Positions 1-9,026 are shown, counted from the stretch's first letter. The stretch: 64,000 nucleotides of DNA from DSVZ01 sp037439785 (GCA_037439785.1 JBBIVJ010000009.1:56803-120802), one strand, 5' to 3'. The notes: generated from the letters alone by a model not told the origin. Program-made: numbers and translations.

Positions 1-423
1 CGCGCCGGTGACCGAGGCATCGCTGCAAAAGCTTGCGGTGGGCAGGCGCGTGCGCCCGGCCACCTGCTCGACCAGGTGGACGGTGGTGCCGGTGGCGGGG
101 GCGATCAGAGCCTGCACGCCGGCGTCCAGCGCCAGGGCCACGGCGTCATCGCCCTCGGTGCCCCATTGGCCGGGGTGACCGCGCACCAGCAGTTCGATGG
201 ACGCCCCGGAGCGGGCACGGGCCCAGTCCACGCCCGCCCGGGCACCCTGCAGGATGCTGTCGGCTTCCGGTTCGCCGGGTGGCAGCACCAGTCCGATTTT
301 CAGGCTGGCCGGAGGGATTTGGGGTTCTCCCGCCGCGACGGCCGCCGCCCACGCGGCGCCCACCGCCCACACCACCCGCCAGACCCGTGAACGGTGCCGC
401 GGGCGCGGGCGCGAGGGCGTCAT
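1..423 (-). CDS. ABC transporter substrate-binding protein (Peripla_BP_6-like), 3' end outside window
   Basis: Only the first 141 codons lie in the window. The ATG at 423 shares ATGA with the stop of the preceding gene, so the two are translationally coupled. A basic N-terminus followed by an Ala/Val-rich segment to about residue 31 looks like a signal peptide. The next stretch, LKIGLVLPPGEPEADSILQG, is the usual opening of type I periplasmic binding proteins, and IAPATGTTVHLVEQVAG matches the loop that follows strand 3 in the leucine/isoleucine/valine family. It is probably a paralogue of the upstream gene. The ligand is unknown and no permease or ATPase gene is visible beside it. Confidence 0.7.
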   Translation of the reverse strand, partial: MTPSRPRPRHRSRVWRVVWAVGAAWAAAVAAGEPQIPPASLKIGLVLPPGEPEADSILQGARAGVDWARARSGASIELLVRGHPGQWGTEGDDAVALALDAGVQALIAPATGTTVHLVEQVAGRTRLPTASFCSDASVTGA

Positions 424-1841
424 GGGCTGGCGCTGGCGGCCCGGGCTTGCTGGGTTTGCCGGGGCCGCCAGGTGGGCGCGGGCGGCGGATCGTAGTACCA
501 TGCGCCGTCGCGGAAGTGGGCGAGGGTGATGGGCGCGATGTTGTCCCAGCGGCCGTCGAAGATCATGTGGCCGGTGACACCGTTCCACTCTTCGAGGCCG
601 GCGAGGTAGTCGCGGATGCGGTAGCGGTTCGGGCCGGCGTGGTCAATGGCCTCGATCATGAGCCGGGCACCGTCGTAGCTGTAGGCGGCATAGACATCCG
701 GCTTTTCACCCCAGCGTTTTTCGTAGCGGGCGACGAAGTCCAGCCACACCGGGTCGGTGCGGTGGGGGTTGAAGAAGTAGGTGATGGTCATGCCCTCGGC
801 ATGGGGGCCGGCGGCGCGGCGGAATCCTTCCTCCTGGAGGCGGTCGAAGCCGTAGAAGCGGGCGGTGATCCCGGCTTCGCGGAACATTTTGACGAACCGG
901 CCGATGTCCTCGGGCTGGCCGTAGAACAGGACGGCGTCGGGCTCGGTGGCCCGGATCGCGGCGATCTGGGTCGTGAGGTCGCGGTCGCCCGGTTGGAAGA
1001 GCAGATGTGCGACGGGCGGGTACCCCAGGCGGCGGATGTAGTGGTTGAAGTGCATGACGCCCACGCGGCCGGGCCGGCTGCTTTCGCGCAGGACGGCGAT
1101 GCGTCGGCAGCCGGCCTGCTGGACGATGTGCAGGGCCAGGCGCCAGCACTGCTGGCGGTCGTCCGGCCAGACGCGGGTCAGCCAGGGAATCTGGGTCTCG
1201 GTCAGGGTCGGGTCCGGGTCGGAGGCGTTGATGATGTAGGTCTCGATCTTGAGGGCCACGCGCAGGGCCACGTGGGTGGCGTCGCCGTCAATGGTGCCGA
1301 GGAAGCCGAGCACGTCGGCGTCCTTGAACTCGACGGCGATGTTGGCGGCGCTGCCCCACTGGGGGGCGTCTTCCCGCTCGATCAGTTCGAAGGGCAACTG
1401 ACCCGGCCGGCGGGCGGCGTTGGCCTCCTCGAAGGCCAGTACCACCCCCTGGCGGCTGCGCCGGCCGCGCGCGGCCTCCGGGCCGTAGGCCGCCGGGCTG
1501 AGCAGGCCGACCTTGAGCGATTTCAAGTTGGGGGGATCGGGGTAGTGCCGGCCCGGTCCGCGGAAGGGCAGCCGCCGGGTCCAGTAGCGGAAGTAGGGCT
1601 CGACGTCGCGGAAGGGGATCAGCTCCTCGGGCGTGTTGGCGTAGTAGGGGTACTCGAACTCGATAGCCGCCGCGTCTGCCGGCAGCGCGGGGGCGGCGGG
1701 CTCGCTCACGCGACCGTCTTCCTTTTCCGTCTGGGCGGGCGGGGACTCGGGTTTTTCGCCGTAGCCATAGCCGGCGGCGGCCAGGGGGGCCGCGGCGGCG
1801 ATACCGGCGGTCAGCAGGAGAGCGGGCAAACCGGTTTTCAT
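420..1841 (-). CDS. ABC-type branched-chain amino acid transporter-like substrate-binding protein
   Basis: A 473-residue exported protein with a signal peptide (residues 1-23, MKTGLPALLLTAGIAAAAPL...). The rest reads as a Peripla_BP_6 fold: KVGLLSPAAYGPEAARG at the start of lobe 1, GFLGTIDGDATHVA, the hinge-proximal TQIPWLTRVWPDD, the lobe-2 opening CRRIAVLRESSRPG, and the closing YAAYSYDGARLMIEAI and TGHMIFDGRWDN. An AGGAG Shine-Dalgarno lies 6 nt before the ATG, and the TGA of the preceding gene is part of it. Family members bind small amphipathic compounds for uptake or sensing. Without a visible permease a sensory or electron-transfer accessory role is possible, as for the binding proteins found with PQQ-dependent dehydrogenases. 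Confidence 0.82.
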   Translation of the reverse strand: MKTGLPALLLTAGIAAAAPLAAAGYGYGEKPESPPAQTEKEDGRVSEPAAPALPADAAAIEFEYPYYANTPEELIPFRDVEPYFRYWTRRLPFRGPGRHYPDPPNLKSLKVGLLSPAAYGPEAARGRRSRQGVVLAFEEANAARRPGQLPFELIEREDAPQWGSAANIAVEFKDADVLGFLGTIDGDATHVALRVALKIETYIINASDPDPTLTETQIPWLTRVWPDDRQQCWRLALHIVQQAGCRRIAVLRESSRPGRVGVMHFNHYIRRLGYPPVAHLLFQPGDRDLTTQIAAIRATEPDAVLFYGQPEDIGRFVKMFREAGITARFYGFDRLQEEGFRRAAGPHAEGMTITYFFNPHRTDPVWLDFVARYEKRWGEKPDVYAAYSYDGARLMIEAIDHAGPNRYRIRDYLAGLEEWNGVTGHMIFDGRWDNIAPITLAHFRDGAWYYDPPPAPTWRPRQTQQARAASASP

Positions 1842-1851
1842 GACAATCTCC

Positions 1852-2481
1852 TCAGCGGATCAGGATGGCCTGGGCCTCGATCTCGACCAGCAGGTCGCTG
1901 CGGCAGATGCGGGCCTGCACGGCGGTGCTGGCGGGGAAGGGGTCCAGGCCGAGGGCGCGGTAGAACTCGTTGCGGACGCGGTTGAACTCGGCGTAGTCGC
2001 GCTCGATGTCGCGCAGGTAGCAGGTGGTGCGGACCACGTCGTGCCAGGTGGCGCCCTCGCTCTTGAGCAGTTCGGTGAGGTTGTGGTAGGTGCGCCAGAG
2101 CTGGGCGCGGAAGTCGCCCGGGTAAAGGGTTTCGCCCCGGGCGCCCACACTGGCGGTGCCGCTCAAGAGCAGGTGGGTGATGCCGCCGGGCAGGTCCACG
2201 CGCAGGCCGCGGGTGAAGGCGCTGCCGTACTCGCCGGCCTCGTTGAGCACCTTGGGTGCGGAGATGGCCCGCATGCTGACCACGGGCCGGCCGGCGGGCA
2301 ATTTCTTGAGCAGGCCCACCGGTGCCGGCTCGGCGGCCGGCAGGCCCAGCGCGCGGCGTTCGGCCTTCTCGGCCTCGGAATAGACCAGGCCGTTGTCCTG
2401 GTAGTTGTCCAAGGTGACGTCCGGGGGGGGGATGGAGGCAGGCATAAACGGGTGCGGCTTGGCAGGGTGGTGGGTGGGCAT
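1852..2481 (-). CDS. Rid family protein (YjgF/UK114 fold), catalytic Arg position not conserved
   Basis: About 209 residues; the last 130 fit the Rid/YjgF fold (LLLSGTASVGARGETLYPGD, NLTELLKSEGATWHDVVRTT, CYLRDIERDYAEFNRVRNEF, LLVEIEAQAIL). RidA proteins hydrolyse reactive enamines/imines using an Arg in a P-A-R-S-C-V-E motif; here the matching stretch is P-A-S-T-A-V-Q, so that Arg is Ser and classical imine deaminase activity is doubtful. An N-terminal extension of about 75 residues is unusual for the family. I chose the ATG at 2481; an in-frame TTG at 2487 would add two residues, and another Met is at residue 13. No export signal is seen, unlike its neighbours. Confidence 0.8.
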   Translation of the reverse strand: MPTHHPAKPHPFMPASIPPPDVTLDNYQDNGLVYSEAEKAERRALGLPAAEPAPVGLLKKLPAGRPVVSMRAISAPKVLNEAGEYGSAFTRGLRVDLPGGITHLLLSGTASVGARGETLYPGDFRAQLWRTYHNLTELLKSEGATWHDVVRTTCYLRDIERDYAEFNRVRNEFYRALGLDPFPASTAVQARICRSDLLVEIEAQAILIR

Positions 2482-2487
2482 GAGCAA

Positions 2488-3618
2488 TCAGCGTTGGGCC
2501 CGGGCCACGGCGGCCGGGCGTGGCGGCCCGGCAAAGACGCCGCGGCTCAGGCCGAGGGAGGTGGCGAACCAGGCTTCGTCGTCGTCCACGTAGATGCCGA
2601 GGACGAAGCCGTTGGCCAGGGCGGTGGACATGGGCTGGGTTTTGGGCGGCTGGCCGGGGCGGTGCAGGGTTCGCAGGCCCTCGCCTTTGGCGCCCACCTC
2701 GTAATTGACCCAGGTCTCGCCGTCGGTCACGGACACGCCCTTGTCCATGCCGATCCAGGCCGTGCCGCGGTGGGCCCAGACGAACTGGGTGAAGTTGGAC
2801 AGCAGGGGGGTCTTTTCCTCGACCCAGGTCTTCCAGCCGCGGGCGTCGCGGCGGGCAAAGCCGAAGTAGGTGCATTGCCAGAGCCGGCCATCCTCCCAGG
2901 CGATCCAGGCGGTAATGTCGTTGACCGGGCCGTCGTCCGGCACCAGGTCGAAGTGGAAGTCCCGGTCGGGGTCGCGGTACTCCTTGAAGGTGCCGCGGGC
3001 GGGGTCGTGTTCGATGATGCCGCCGCCCCAGACGCCGATGAAGACCAGCTCCGGGGTGGCCTTGATGGCGTAACACCAGGGCTCGTGCATGACGGTGTTG
3101 TTGTGATCGTAGATTTTCCACTCGCCGGTCCGCGGGTCCAGGCAACCGGCGCCGGCGGCGGTGGCCACCCAGATGCGACCGCCGCCGACGTCCACGCCGT
3201 ACACTACGTTGTTGGGCAGGCCGCTGTTGGTCTGGGTGTACACGGTGAAGCGGCCGCCGCTGTAGCGGGTCAGCCCGCGCATGGTGGCGATCCACAGGTC
3301 GCCGGTCTGCGGGTCCTCGACGATCTGCAGGACCATCTTGTGGCTGAGGCCGTCCTCGGGGCCGTAGCGGTGAAAGCGGCCGTCCTCGCCGCGCACGCAC
3401 AGGCCGTTCCAAGTGCCGATCCAGAGCCGGCCGTCGCGGGTCTTGTACACGGCATGGACCTTCTCGTCCGGGATGCCGTCGGCCCTGCCGAAGTTCTCGA
3501 ACCGTTCGATCACCGGGAAGGGCACATCCGCGAACGGCGTCGGCGGGGAGTCGGCCGCCGCGTGCAGGGCCGGCGCGGTCAGCAGGCCGGCCAGGAGACA
3601 GGAGACGGAGGGGTTCAT
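2488..3618 (-). CDS. Exported two-component-regulator-type beta-propeller protein
   Basis: A 376-residue protein with a signal peptide (MNPSVSCLLAGLLTAPALHA). Repeated segments of the Reg_prop kind follow: AVYKTRDGRLWIGTWNGLCV, IVEDPQTGDLWIATMRGLTR, VYGVDVGGGRIWVATAAGAG, FVWAHRGTAWIGMDKGVSV and DDDEAWFATSLGLSRG. This repeat builds the periplasmic seven-bladed sensor of hybrid two-component systems, but here no histidine kinase follows, so the propeller is free in the periplasm. It lies between two haem-bearing propeller genes and the Rid gene on one strand with gaps of 6-14 bp, which suggests a shared transcript. Its ligand or partner cannot be told from sequence. Confidence 0.75.
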   Translation of the reverse strand: MNPSVSCLLAGLLTAPALHAAADSPPTPFADVPFPVIERFENFGRADGIPDEKVHAVYKTRDGRLWIGTWNGLCVRGEDGRFHRYGPEDGLSHKMVLQIVEDPQTGDLWIATMRGLTRYSGGRFTVYTQTNSGLPNNVVYGVDVGGGRIWVATAAGAGCLDPRTGEWKIYDHNNTVMHEPWCYAIKATPELVFIGVWGGGIIEHDPARGTFKEYRDPDRDFHFDLVPDDGPVNDITAWIAWEDGRLWQCTYFGFARRDARGWKTWVEEKTPLLSNFTQFVWAHRGTAWIGMDKGVSVTDGETWVNYEVGAKGEGLRTLHRPGQPPKTQPMSTALANGFVLGIYVDDDEAWFATSLGLSRGVFAGPPRPAAVARAQR

Positions 3619-3632
3619 GACAGGAGGGGGAG

Positions 3633-5654
3633 TTACAGGGTCTTGAGGTACTCGATGAGGTCGTTGAGCTGGTGCTTGGTCCAGTACGAGCTGACGCCGT
3701 GCAGGTCGTTGGTCTGGTAGATGGTCCAGAGCTCCTCGAGCGTGCGCGCCCGGCCGTCGTGCAGGTACGGGGCGGAGGCGGCGATGCCCAGCAGGTGCGG
3801 CGCGTCAAACTCGTCGGTCGCGTCGCGCGGGCCGCGGGTGCCGACCGCGCTCCTGAGCCGGTTGGTGAACAACGGCGGGCGATGGCAGGTCTGGCACTGA
3901 CTTTCGATGGGGATGGGCGTGCCGTCGGGCCGCTGCGTGGCGAAGAACAACTGGCGGCCCCGCTCGGCGGCGGGGGACAATGGCTTGCCCTGTTCCGTGA
4001 AGTGGCGTGTGCGTGCCGGCGGCAGGGATTTGAGGAAGGTCTCCAGGTCCCGTAGATCGTCCGCCGGGATCGGGTCGGTGCGCATCAGCACCCGCGAGAA
4101 CCGCGGGCCGCACTGGAAGGGCAGGGTGGGGTTCTTGCCGTTCCACTTGAACGGCGCGGTGCCGTCAATGCCCCGGAGCGTGCGGTTGTCCAGCAGGTTG
4201 TCCCCGATGCCGTCGCCGTCAAAGTCATACGACAGGCCGTCCACGTGACCGTCCGGATGGCAGGAGCGGCAGGAGAACTGGCGCTGGAAGGTGTGCGCCG
4301 CCTGGGTGAAGACGCGTTCGCCGCGCCGGATGGGGTCCCACCCGCCGCCGTCCCCCAGCACCAGCCGGCCGCTCACTGTCAACCGCTCGGTGTCCACCAC
4401 CCAGACCTGGTCCTCGAGCCGCACCGACACGTACAACCGCCGGCCGTCCGGGCTCAGGGCCAGGTGCCGCGGGTTCCGGCCGGTGGGCACGCGCGCCACG
4501 ACGTACTCCGCGGCCAGGGACAGGTCGCGGATGGCCTCGCGGCGGGTGGCTTCATCGGCCTGTTCCAGCCACGCGGCCAGGCGATCCAGGTCCACCACAC
4601 TGATGGTGTCGCTGCCGGCGGAGGCGACGTAGGCGCGCCGGCCCGCGGCGTCCACCGCCAGCCCGGCGGGGTCGGCGAAGTAATCGTTGGCCTCGTCCAG
4701 GGGCACCTGGACCACCTGACCGCGGCCGTCGAGCACGGCCAGGCCGCTGGACATGACCCAGCCGTGAGCGACCTGGGTGATGGGCACCAGGTTGCGCACC
4801 TTGACCAGGGGCGCGAGCACCCAGTTGCGCGCGGGCACGTAGCGGAGCTCTTCGGACAGGTGGGCCGACTCCAGGCTCACGCGGCGCAAGACCCGGCCCC
4901 CGTCCGGGCTCAGGCAGGTCAATTCCGAGGCGGCGGGCAGGAACAGGTGGGCGTAGCCGGCCTCGGCCGGCTGGGCGGAGGCCCCGCCGCGGGCCAGGTC
5001 GGGCTCGGCCAGGCGCGCGACGACCCAGGCGCGTTGGCCGTCCGGCGCGGCGGCCACGCCGAAGGGTTCGCGTCCGGTGGTCGGCCGCGCCACTTCCTTC
5101 AAGGGGGCGGGGCTGAGCACCGAGGCATAGCCGCTGCCGGAATTGGCCACGATCAGGCGCTCGCCGGCGGGGGTTTCCGTGAACGCCAGCGACACCGGTT
5201 CCAGCCCCACAAAGAGGCTGTCCACCTCGCGGAAGGTTTCCAGGTCCAGTTGCGCCACCCGGTCCTGCTGCCGGCAGGCCACAAACAACCGCCGCCCGGC
5301 GCGGTCCAGCGCCAGGCCAAACGGCCCGCCGGCCACCGCGGCGCGGCGCAGCACGGTCAGGTGCTCGGCGTCGGCCTCGACCACTTCGTCCAGCTCATCC
5401 AGCGCGATGTACAGCCGCCGGCCATCCGGCGAGACGGCCAGCCCGGCCGGGGCGGGATGCCGCGGCCGGGGCCGCGCCCAGGCCAGTTTGTTCAAGTCGG
5501 TACCGTGGCACCGGGTGCAGGAGACCCAGCCCAGCGTGGGGTTGCCGGTCCAGCGTCGCACGTGGCCGACGGACCAGAAGTAACTGCCCGTGCCCAGGCC
5601 GCCCACGGCGACCAGGCCGACCAACGAAACGGCGACAAAGCCCCGCGGGTTCAT
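3633..5654 (-). CDS. YVTN beta-propeller protein with three c-type haem sites
   Basis: A 673-residue exported or membrane-anchored protein. Residues 6-28 form one hydrophobic segment. Haem motifs are CTRCH (46-50), CRSCH (462-466) and CQTCH (587-591). The middle has YVTN/NHL-type blades (AVSPDGRRLYIALDELDEVV, ALSPDGRRLYVSVRLEDQVW), and the C-terminal third resembles the di-haem cytochrome c peroxidase/MauG fold (HDGRARTLEELW near the end). Start chosen at 5654 because the signal segment follows directly and the ATG overlaps the stop of the preceding gene as ATGA. A periplasmic electron-transfer or oxidase role is inferred; the donor and substrate are unknown. Confidence 0.8.
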   Translation of the reverse strand: MNPRGFVAVSLVGLVAVGGLGTGSYFWSVGHVRRWTGNPTLGWVSCTRCHGTDLNKLAWARPRPRHPAPAGLAVSPDGRRLYIALDELDEVVEADAEHLTVLRRAAVAGGPFGLALDRAGRRLFVACRQQDRVAQLDLETFREVDSLFVGLEPVSLAFTETPAGERLIVANSGSGYASVLSPAPLKEVARPTTGREPFGVAAAPDGQRAWVVARLAEPDLARGGASAQPAEAGYAHLFLPAASELTCLSPDGGRVLRRVSLESAHLSEELRYVPARNWVLAPLVKVRNLVPITQVAHGWVMSSGLAVLDGRGQVVQVPLDEANDYFADPAGLAVDAAGRRAYVASAGSDTISVVDLDRLAAWLEQADEATRREAIRDLSLAAEYVVARVPTGRNPRHLALSPDGRRLYVSVRLEDQVWVVDTERLTVSGRLVLGDGGGWDPIRRGERVFTQAAHTFQRQFSCRSCHPDGHVDGLSYDFDGDGIGDNLLDNRTLRGIDGTAPFKWNGKNPTLPFQCGPRFSRVLMRTDPIPADDLRDLETFLKSLPPARTRHFTEQGKPLSPAAERGRQLFFATQRPDGTPIPIESQCQTCHRPPLFTNRLRSAVGTRGPRDATDEFDAPHLLGIAASAPYLHDGRARTLEELWTIYQTNDLHGVSSYWTKHQLNDLIEYLKTL

Positions 5655-7117
5655 GGCACAGGTCCGGCCAGGGCCGGTGGGGGAGGAGTCAGGGAAACGG
5701 GGGCGCGGTTGGCCGCCAGCGGCCGCGAGTTGCGGGGCGCGCGGTGATGCGGCTCGTGGCAGCCCACGCAGCCGCGGTTTTCCCCCGGCCGCACCCAAAA
5801 GATGGGCGGACACCGCCGCACCAACCGGCCCGCTGCGTCGAAGGCCTCGATGACCAGCGGCACGTCCGCGGGCAGCTCGAGCAGGAACGAGCCGTCGGCG
5901 TGCGGCTGCAGTTCACCCAGCACCTGCTCGGTGTCCTGCGACCGTGCGGCAAACCGCACCCGTGCGGCGGGGTTGGTCGCCGGGCCTTCACTGAGGCTGG
6001 TTTCGTTCACGTCCAGGCACAGCACCGTGCCGGTGGTGCGCCGGGGGTCCAGGGTGGACATGTGGCCCTGTGGCCGGGGCCGCGCCGCCAGCCTGGCGGC
6101 CTCGACCTCGTGCCAGGCCGGGTCGTCGAACAATGGCGTCACCGTGTCCGGGGCGTCGGCGCGGACGCGGAACACGGCGAAGCTCTCGCCGGGACCGCGG
6201 CGGTCCCGGTCCGGCGGTTCCAGGCAGGTCAGCCATTCGCCCGGCTCGCCGGGCTCGATCGCGCGGCAGCGGGCGTTGACCGCCGGCAGCAGCGGTTGGC
6301 GGCTGAACTGGGGCCGGGCCAGCCGGACGCCCTCGGCGCGCGTCAGGTCCCCGGCGGCGGGGTGCTCGGCTGCGAGGAAGCCCACCCACTGGCGGTCCAA
6401 CAGCCGCGGCCGGCGCACCACCGGCCAGCCGCCGTCATGCTGGCCGGCGAAGGCGGTCAGTTCCGTGCCGTCGGTGTTCACGGTGAACAGCGCCTGCCGT
6501 GGCCCGCTCGGGCTGGCGGCGCCGGGCTGGACGGTCACGAACAGAATCCGGCCGTCGGCCAGCACGGTGGGATCGAGCGCGCTGTGCGGGGTGAAGGTGA
6601 GCCGGCGGGGGGTGGTTTCGCCGGGCTTGAGGGCGTGGAGGGCGGCGGGCTGCGGGGGCGCCCACGGTTGATCGGCCGGCGGCACGGGCGAGGCGAAGAC
6701 CAGCTCGTCGTGGGCGGCCACGGCGGGGTTGAGCGCGCCGCCGGGCATGGCGGTGACGCGCCGCGGGGTGCCGCCGTCGAGCCGGGCCTGATAAATCTGC
6801 CAGTCGCTGGTCGCGTCGCGTCGGCCGGCGAAATAGACCGTGCGCCCATCCGGGGCGACCACGGCATCGCCTGCGGCAAGCAGGCCCTGCGAGAGCAGCC
6901 TGATGTCCTGGGTGCGGTAGGGCGGCAGGAGCAGAACCACCCGACTGCCGGGCGGGTAGCGTTGGTCGAGCACGGTGGCGGCGGGGAGGGAGGAGGTCGC
7001 CGTCAGCGGGGTTTGGGTCAACACCAGCGCGCCGGTGGGCGGTTCGAGAGCGCAGCCACCGCCCAGCAGCCAGGCGGCCGTGACCAGACCGGGCATCGCG
7101 GGCCAATGCGCGTTCAT
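5651..7117 (-). CDS. PD40-type beta-propeller lipoprotein with one c-type haem site
   Basis: A 488-residue protein. The start has a lipobox (WLLGGGC), so it is probably an outer-membrane or periplasmic lipoprotein. WD40/PD40-like blades follow (VYFAGRRDATSDWQIYQARL, DGRILFVTVQPG), then a late CVGCH haem site (450-454). The layout recalls the propeller plus mono-haem architecture annotated as hydrazine synthase alpha subunit-like in planctomycetes, but I see no specific evidence for that activity. The stop overlaps the next gene by 4 bp (ATGA). I start at ATG 7117 rather than at further upstream codons because the lipoprotein signal begins there and the 5'-neighbour ends at 7122. Confidence 0.75.
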   Translation of the reverse strand: MNAHWPAMPGLVTAAWLLGGGCALEPPTGALVLTQTPLTATSSLPAATVLDQRYPPGSRVVLLLPPYRTQDIRLLSQGLLAAGDAVVAPDGRTVYFAGRRDATSDWQIYQARLDGGTPRRVTAMPGGALNPAVAAHDELVFASPVPPADQPWAPPQPAALHALKPGETTPRRLTFTPHSALDPTVLADGRILFVTVQPGAASPSGPRQALFTVNTDGTELTAFAGQHDGGWPVVRRPRLLDRQWVGFLAAEHPAAGDLTRAEGVRLARPQFSRQPLLPAVNARCRAIEPGEPGEWLTCLEPPDRDRRGPGESFAVFRVRADAPDTVTPLFDDPAWHEVEAARLAARPRPQGHMSTLDPRRTTGTVLCLDVNETSLSEGPATNPAARVRFAARSQDTEQVLGELQPHADGSFLLELPADVPLVIEAFDAAGRLVRRCPPIFWVRPGENRGCVGCHEPHHRAPRNSRPLAANRAPVSLTPPPPALAGPVP

Positions 7118-7121
7118 GCGG

Positions 7122-8876
7122 CTAGGGTTCCTTGACCGTGAGGTACTGAGTGGCCGGCACGTTCTCGAGCACCTGGGTCGCGCCGGCCGGCCAGCGGATT
7201 TCGATCTTCTCGACCGTCGAGGCGCGCCCCAGGCCGAAGTGCAGGCGCGGATCGGACTGGCCGAGGAAGCCCGACGGGCAGCGCGCTTCGGCATACTGCG
7301 TGCGCCCGCCGGCGCTCAGGCGGACCTGCGCGCCCCAGCCGTGGGGATTGGACCGGGTGCCCTGCAATTCCAGACCGAGCCAGGCGCCGACCGGCCCGCG
7401 GTTTTGCAGGAGGAAGGGCCGGTCGCCCAGCGAGGTGACCACCAGGTCCAACGCGCCGTCGTTGTTGAAGTCCACCACGGCGCTGCCGCGGGCGCGCAGG
7501 CGGGCGTCGAAGAAGGCGCCGCCCTGTTCGCGGGCGTTGGTGAAGCGGGCCTGGCCGTCGTTTTCGAGCAGGAGGCTTTCCCAGCCGACCAGGTGGTGGG
7601 CGTCCCCGTTGGCGATGAAGATGTCCAGGTCGCCGTCGTTGTCGAAGTCCAGGAAGTTGCTGCCCCAGCCGACGTACTCGGCGGTGAGCCGGCCCAGGCC
7701 GCTGGCCATCATCTGGTCGTTGTAGAGGCCCCGTGGCGTGGCCAGGTAGAGCGAGCCGTAGCCCAGGCGCGAGACCAGGATATCCGGCAACAGGTCGCCG
7801 TTGCAGTCGCCCACGGCGGCGGTCATCGATCCGGCGGCCTCGCCCAGGGCATTGAAGGCGATGCCCACTTTCATGGCCATTTCGGTGAACCGGCCCTTGC
7901 CGTCATTGACCAGGAGCACGTTGGGCGTGGCGTCGTTGCAGAGGTAGAAATCCGTGTTGCCGTCCAGGTCGTAATCGAGGGCGCACACGGACATGGCCCG
8001 GTGGTTGGGCAGGCGGATGCCGGCTGGCTCGCTGATGTTCTCGAAGGTGCCGTCGCCGCGGTTGCGGTACAGGACGTTGAACTCGCCCTTGTAGCTGAGC
8101 GGACCGGGGTAGGCGTCCGGGTTGAAGTACAGCTTGTAGTTCGGGTCGTAGGTCAGGTAGTTGGCCACAAAAAGGTCCAGCCGGCCGTCGCCGTCCACGT
8201 TCGCCCACGTGGCGCCGATGCCCGTGCCGGGGTCGCCCACGCCGGCCTTGCGGGTCACATCCTCGAAGGTGCCGTCGCCGCGGTTCCGGTACAGGAAGTT
8301 CGCGCCGACGTTGACCAGATAGAGGTCCGGCCAGCCGTCGCCGTCGTAATCCGCCACGGCGGCGGCGGTGCCGTAACCGCTGCCGGCCACGCCGGCCTTC
8401 GCGGTGACGTCCTCGAATTTTCCGTTGCCGAGGTTGCGGTAAAGGCGGTTGGGTTCGCGCCGTGTGCCCGGGGCGTGCTGGGTGACGCCGTCCAGCGGTC
8501 CGGAGTTCACGAAGTACAGGTCCATCCAGCCGTCCTGGTCAAAGTCCAGCACCACCACGCCGGCGCCGTTGGACATCACGATGTTGGCGATGCGGTTGGC
8601 GCAGAACTGGTGGACAAAGGTGATCCCCGCCGCCGCGGTCACGTCCGCGTAGCGATCCCCCTCCCGTGCCGGCAGGGGCGGGGTGAGGGTCAACGCCCCT
8701 TCCTCCTGGCCAGCGCCCCGGCTGATCGGCCGGCCGGCTTCCTCCCCGGGGGCGCCGCCGGCCGGGTGCGAGGCGGGGGCCGGGCGCTGACCGCAACCCA
8801 CCAGCAACAGGCCCGCACACAACGCCCCGGAACCGGCGGCGATAATTATCAGGGAGGGATGCCCGGGGTTTGTCAT
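7122..8876 (-). CDS. CRTAC1 family FG-GAP/VCBS lipoprotein with ASPIC/UnbV domain
   Basis: A 584-residue protein. The start is a lipoprotein signal with LLLVGC as lipobox. FG-GAP (VCBS) repeats run through the middle, each with the calcium-binding pattern D-x-D-x-D-G: VVLDFDQDGWMDLYFVNSG, VADYDGDGWPDLYLVN, ANVDGDGRLDLFVANY, ALDYDLDGNTDFYLCND, DFDNDGDLDIFIANGD, DFNNDGALDLVV. The C-terminus (NPHGWGAQVRLSAGGRTQYA ... IEIRWPAGATQ) is an ASPIC/UnbV domain. It begins the gene set that runs down to the window edge and is an extracytoplasmic integrin-like propeller, probably a scaffold or binding protein. Confidence 0.88.
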   Translation of the reverse strand: MTNPGHPSLIIIAAGSGALCAGLLLVGCGQRPAPASHPAGGAPGEEAGRPISRGAGQEEGALTLTPPLPAREGDRYADVTAAAGITFVHQFCANRIANIVMSNGAGVVVLDFDQDGWMDLYFVNSGPLDGVTQHAPGTRREPNRLYRNLGNGKFEDVTAKAGVAGSGYGTAAAVADYDGDGWPDLYLVNVGANFLYRNRGDGTFEDVTRKAGVGDPGTGIGATWANVDGDGRLDLFVANYLTYDPNYKLYFNPDAYPGPLSYKGEFNVLYRNRGDGTFENISEPAGIRLPNHRAMSVCALDYDLDGNTDFYLCNDATPNVLLVNDGKGRFTEMAMKVGIAFNALGEAAGSMTAAVGDCNGDLLPDILVSRLGYGSLYLATPRGLYNDQMMASGLGRLTAEYVGWGSNFLDFDNDGDLDIFIANGDAHHLVGWESLLLENDGQARFTNAREQGGAFFDARLRARGSAVVDFNNDGALDLVVTSLGDRPFLLQNRGPVGAWLGLELQGTRSNPHGWGAQVRLSAGGRTQYAEARCPSGFLGQSDPRLHFGLGRASTVEKIEIRWPAGATQVLENVPATQYLTVKEP

Positions 8877-9026
8877 TGCAGTGACGGCGATGGCGAAACT
8901 CTGCGCCGTCGGGCCGCTCGCACGGACACGATTGTGGCGAAGTGGTCCGGTCGCTGGGTAAAACGGACTCCCGGAGGCGTGAGTCGGACGTTGGCCGCAG
9001 CGGGGAGGGTAAAGGCGGTCGCGGCC

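Noticed and set aside
33..1985. A 650-codon open frame on the plus strand
   Set aside because: Antisense shadow of the two binding-protein genes and the Rid gene in GC-rich sequence; composition is Gly/Val/Ala-biased with no domain pattern. Similar long antisense frames over most real genes were also left out.
5651..7117. Hydrazine synthase alpha subunit
   Set aside because: Only the propeller plus one CxxCH layout agrees; no beta or gamma subunit genes or other anammox genes are nearby.
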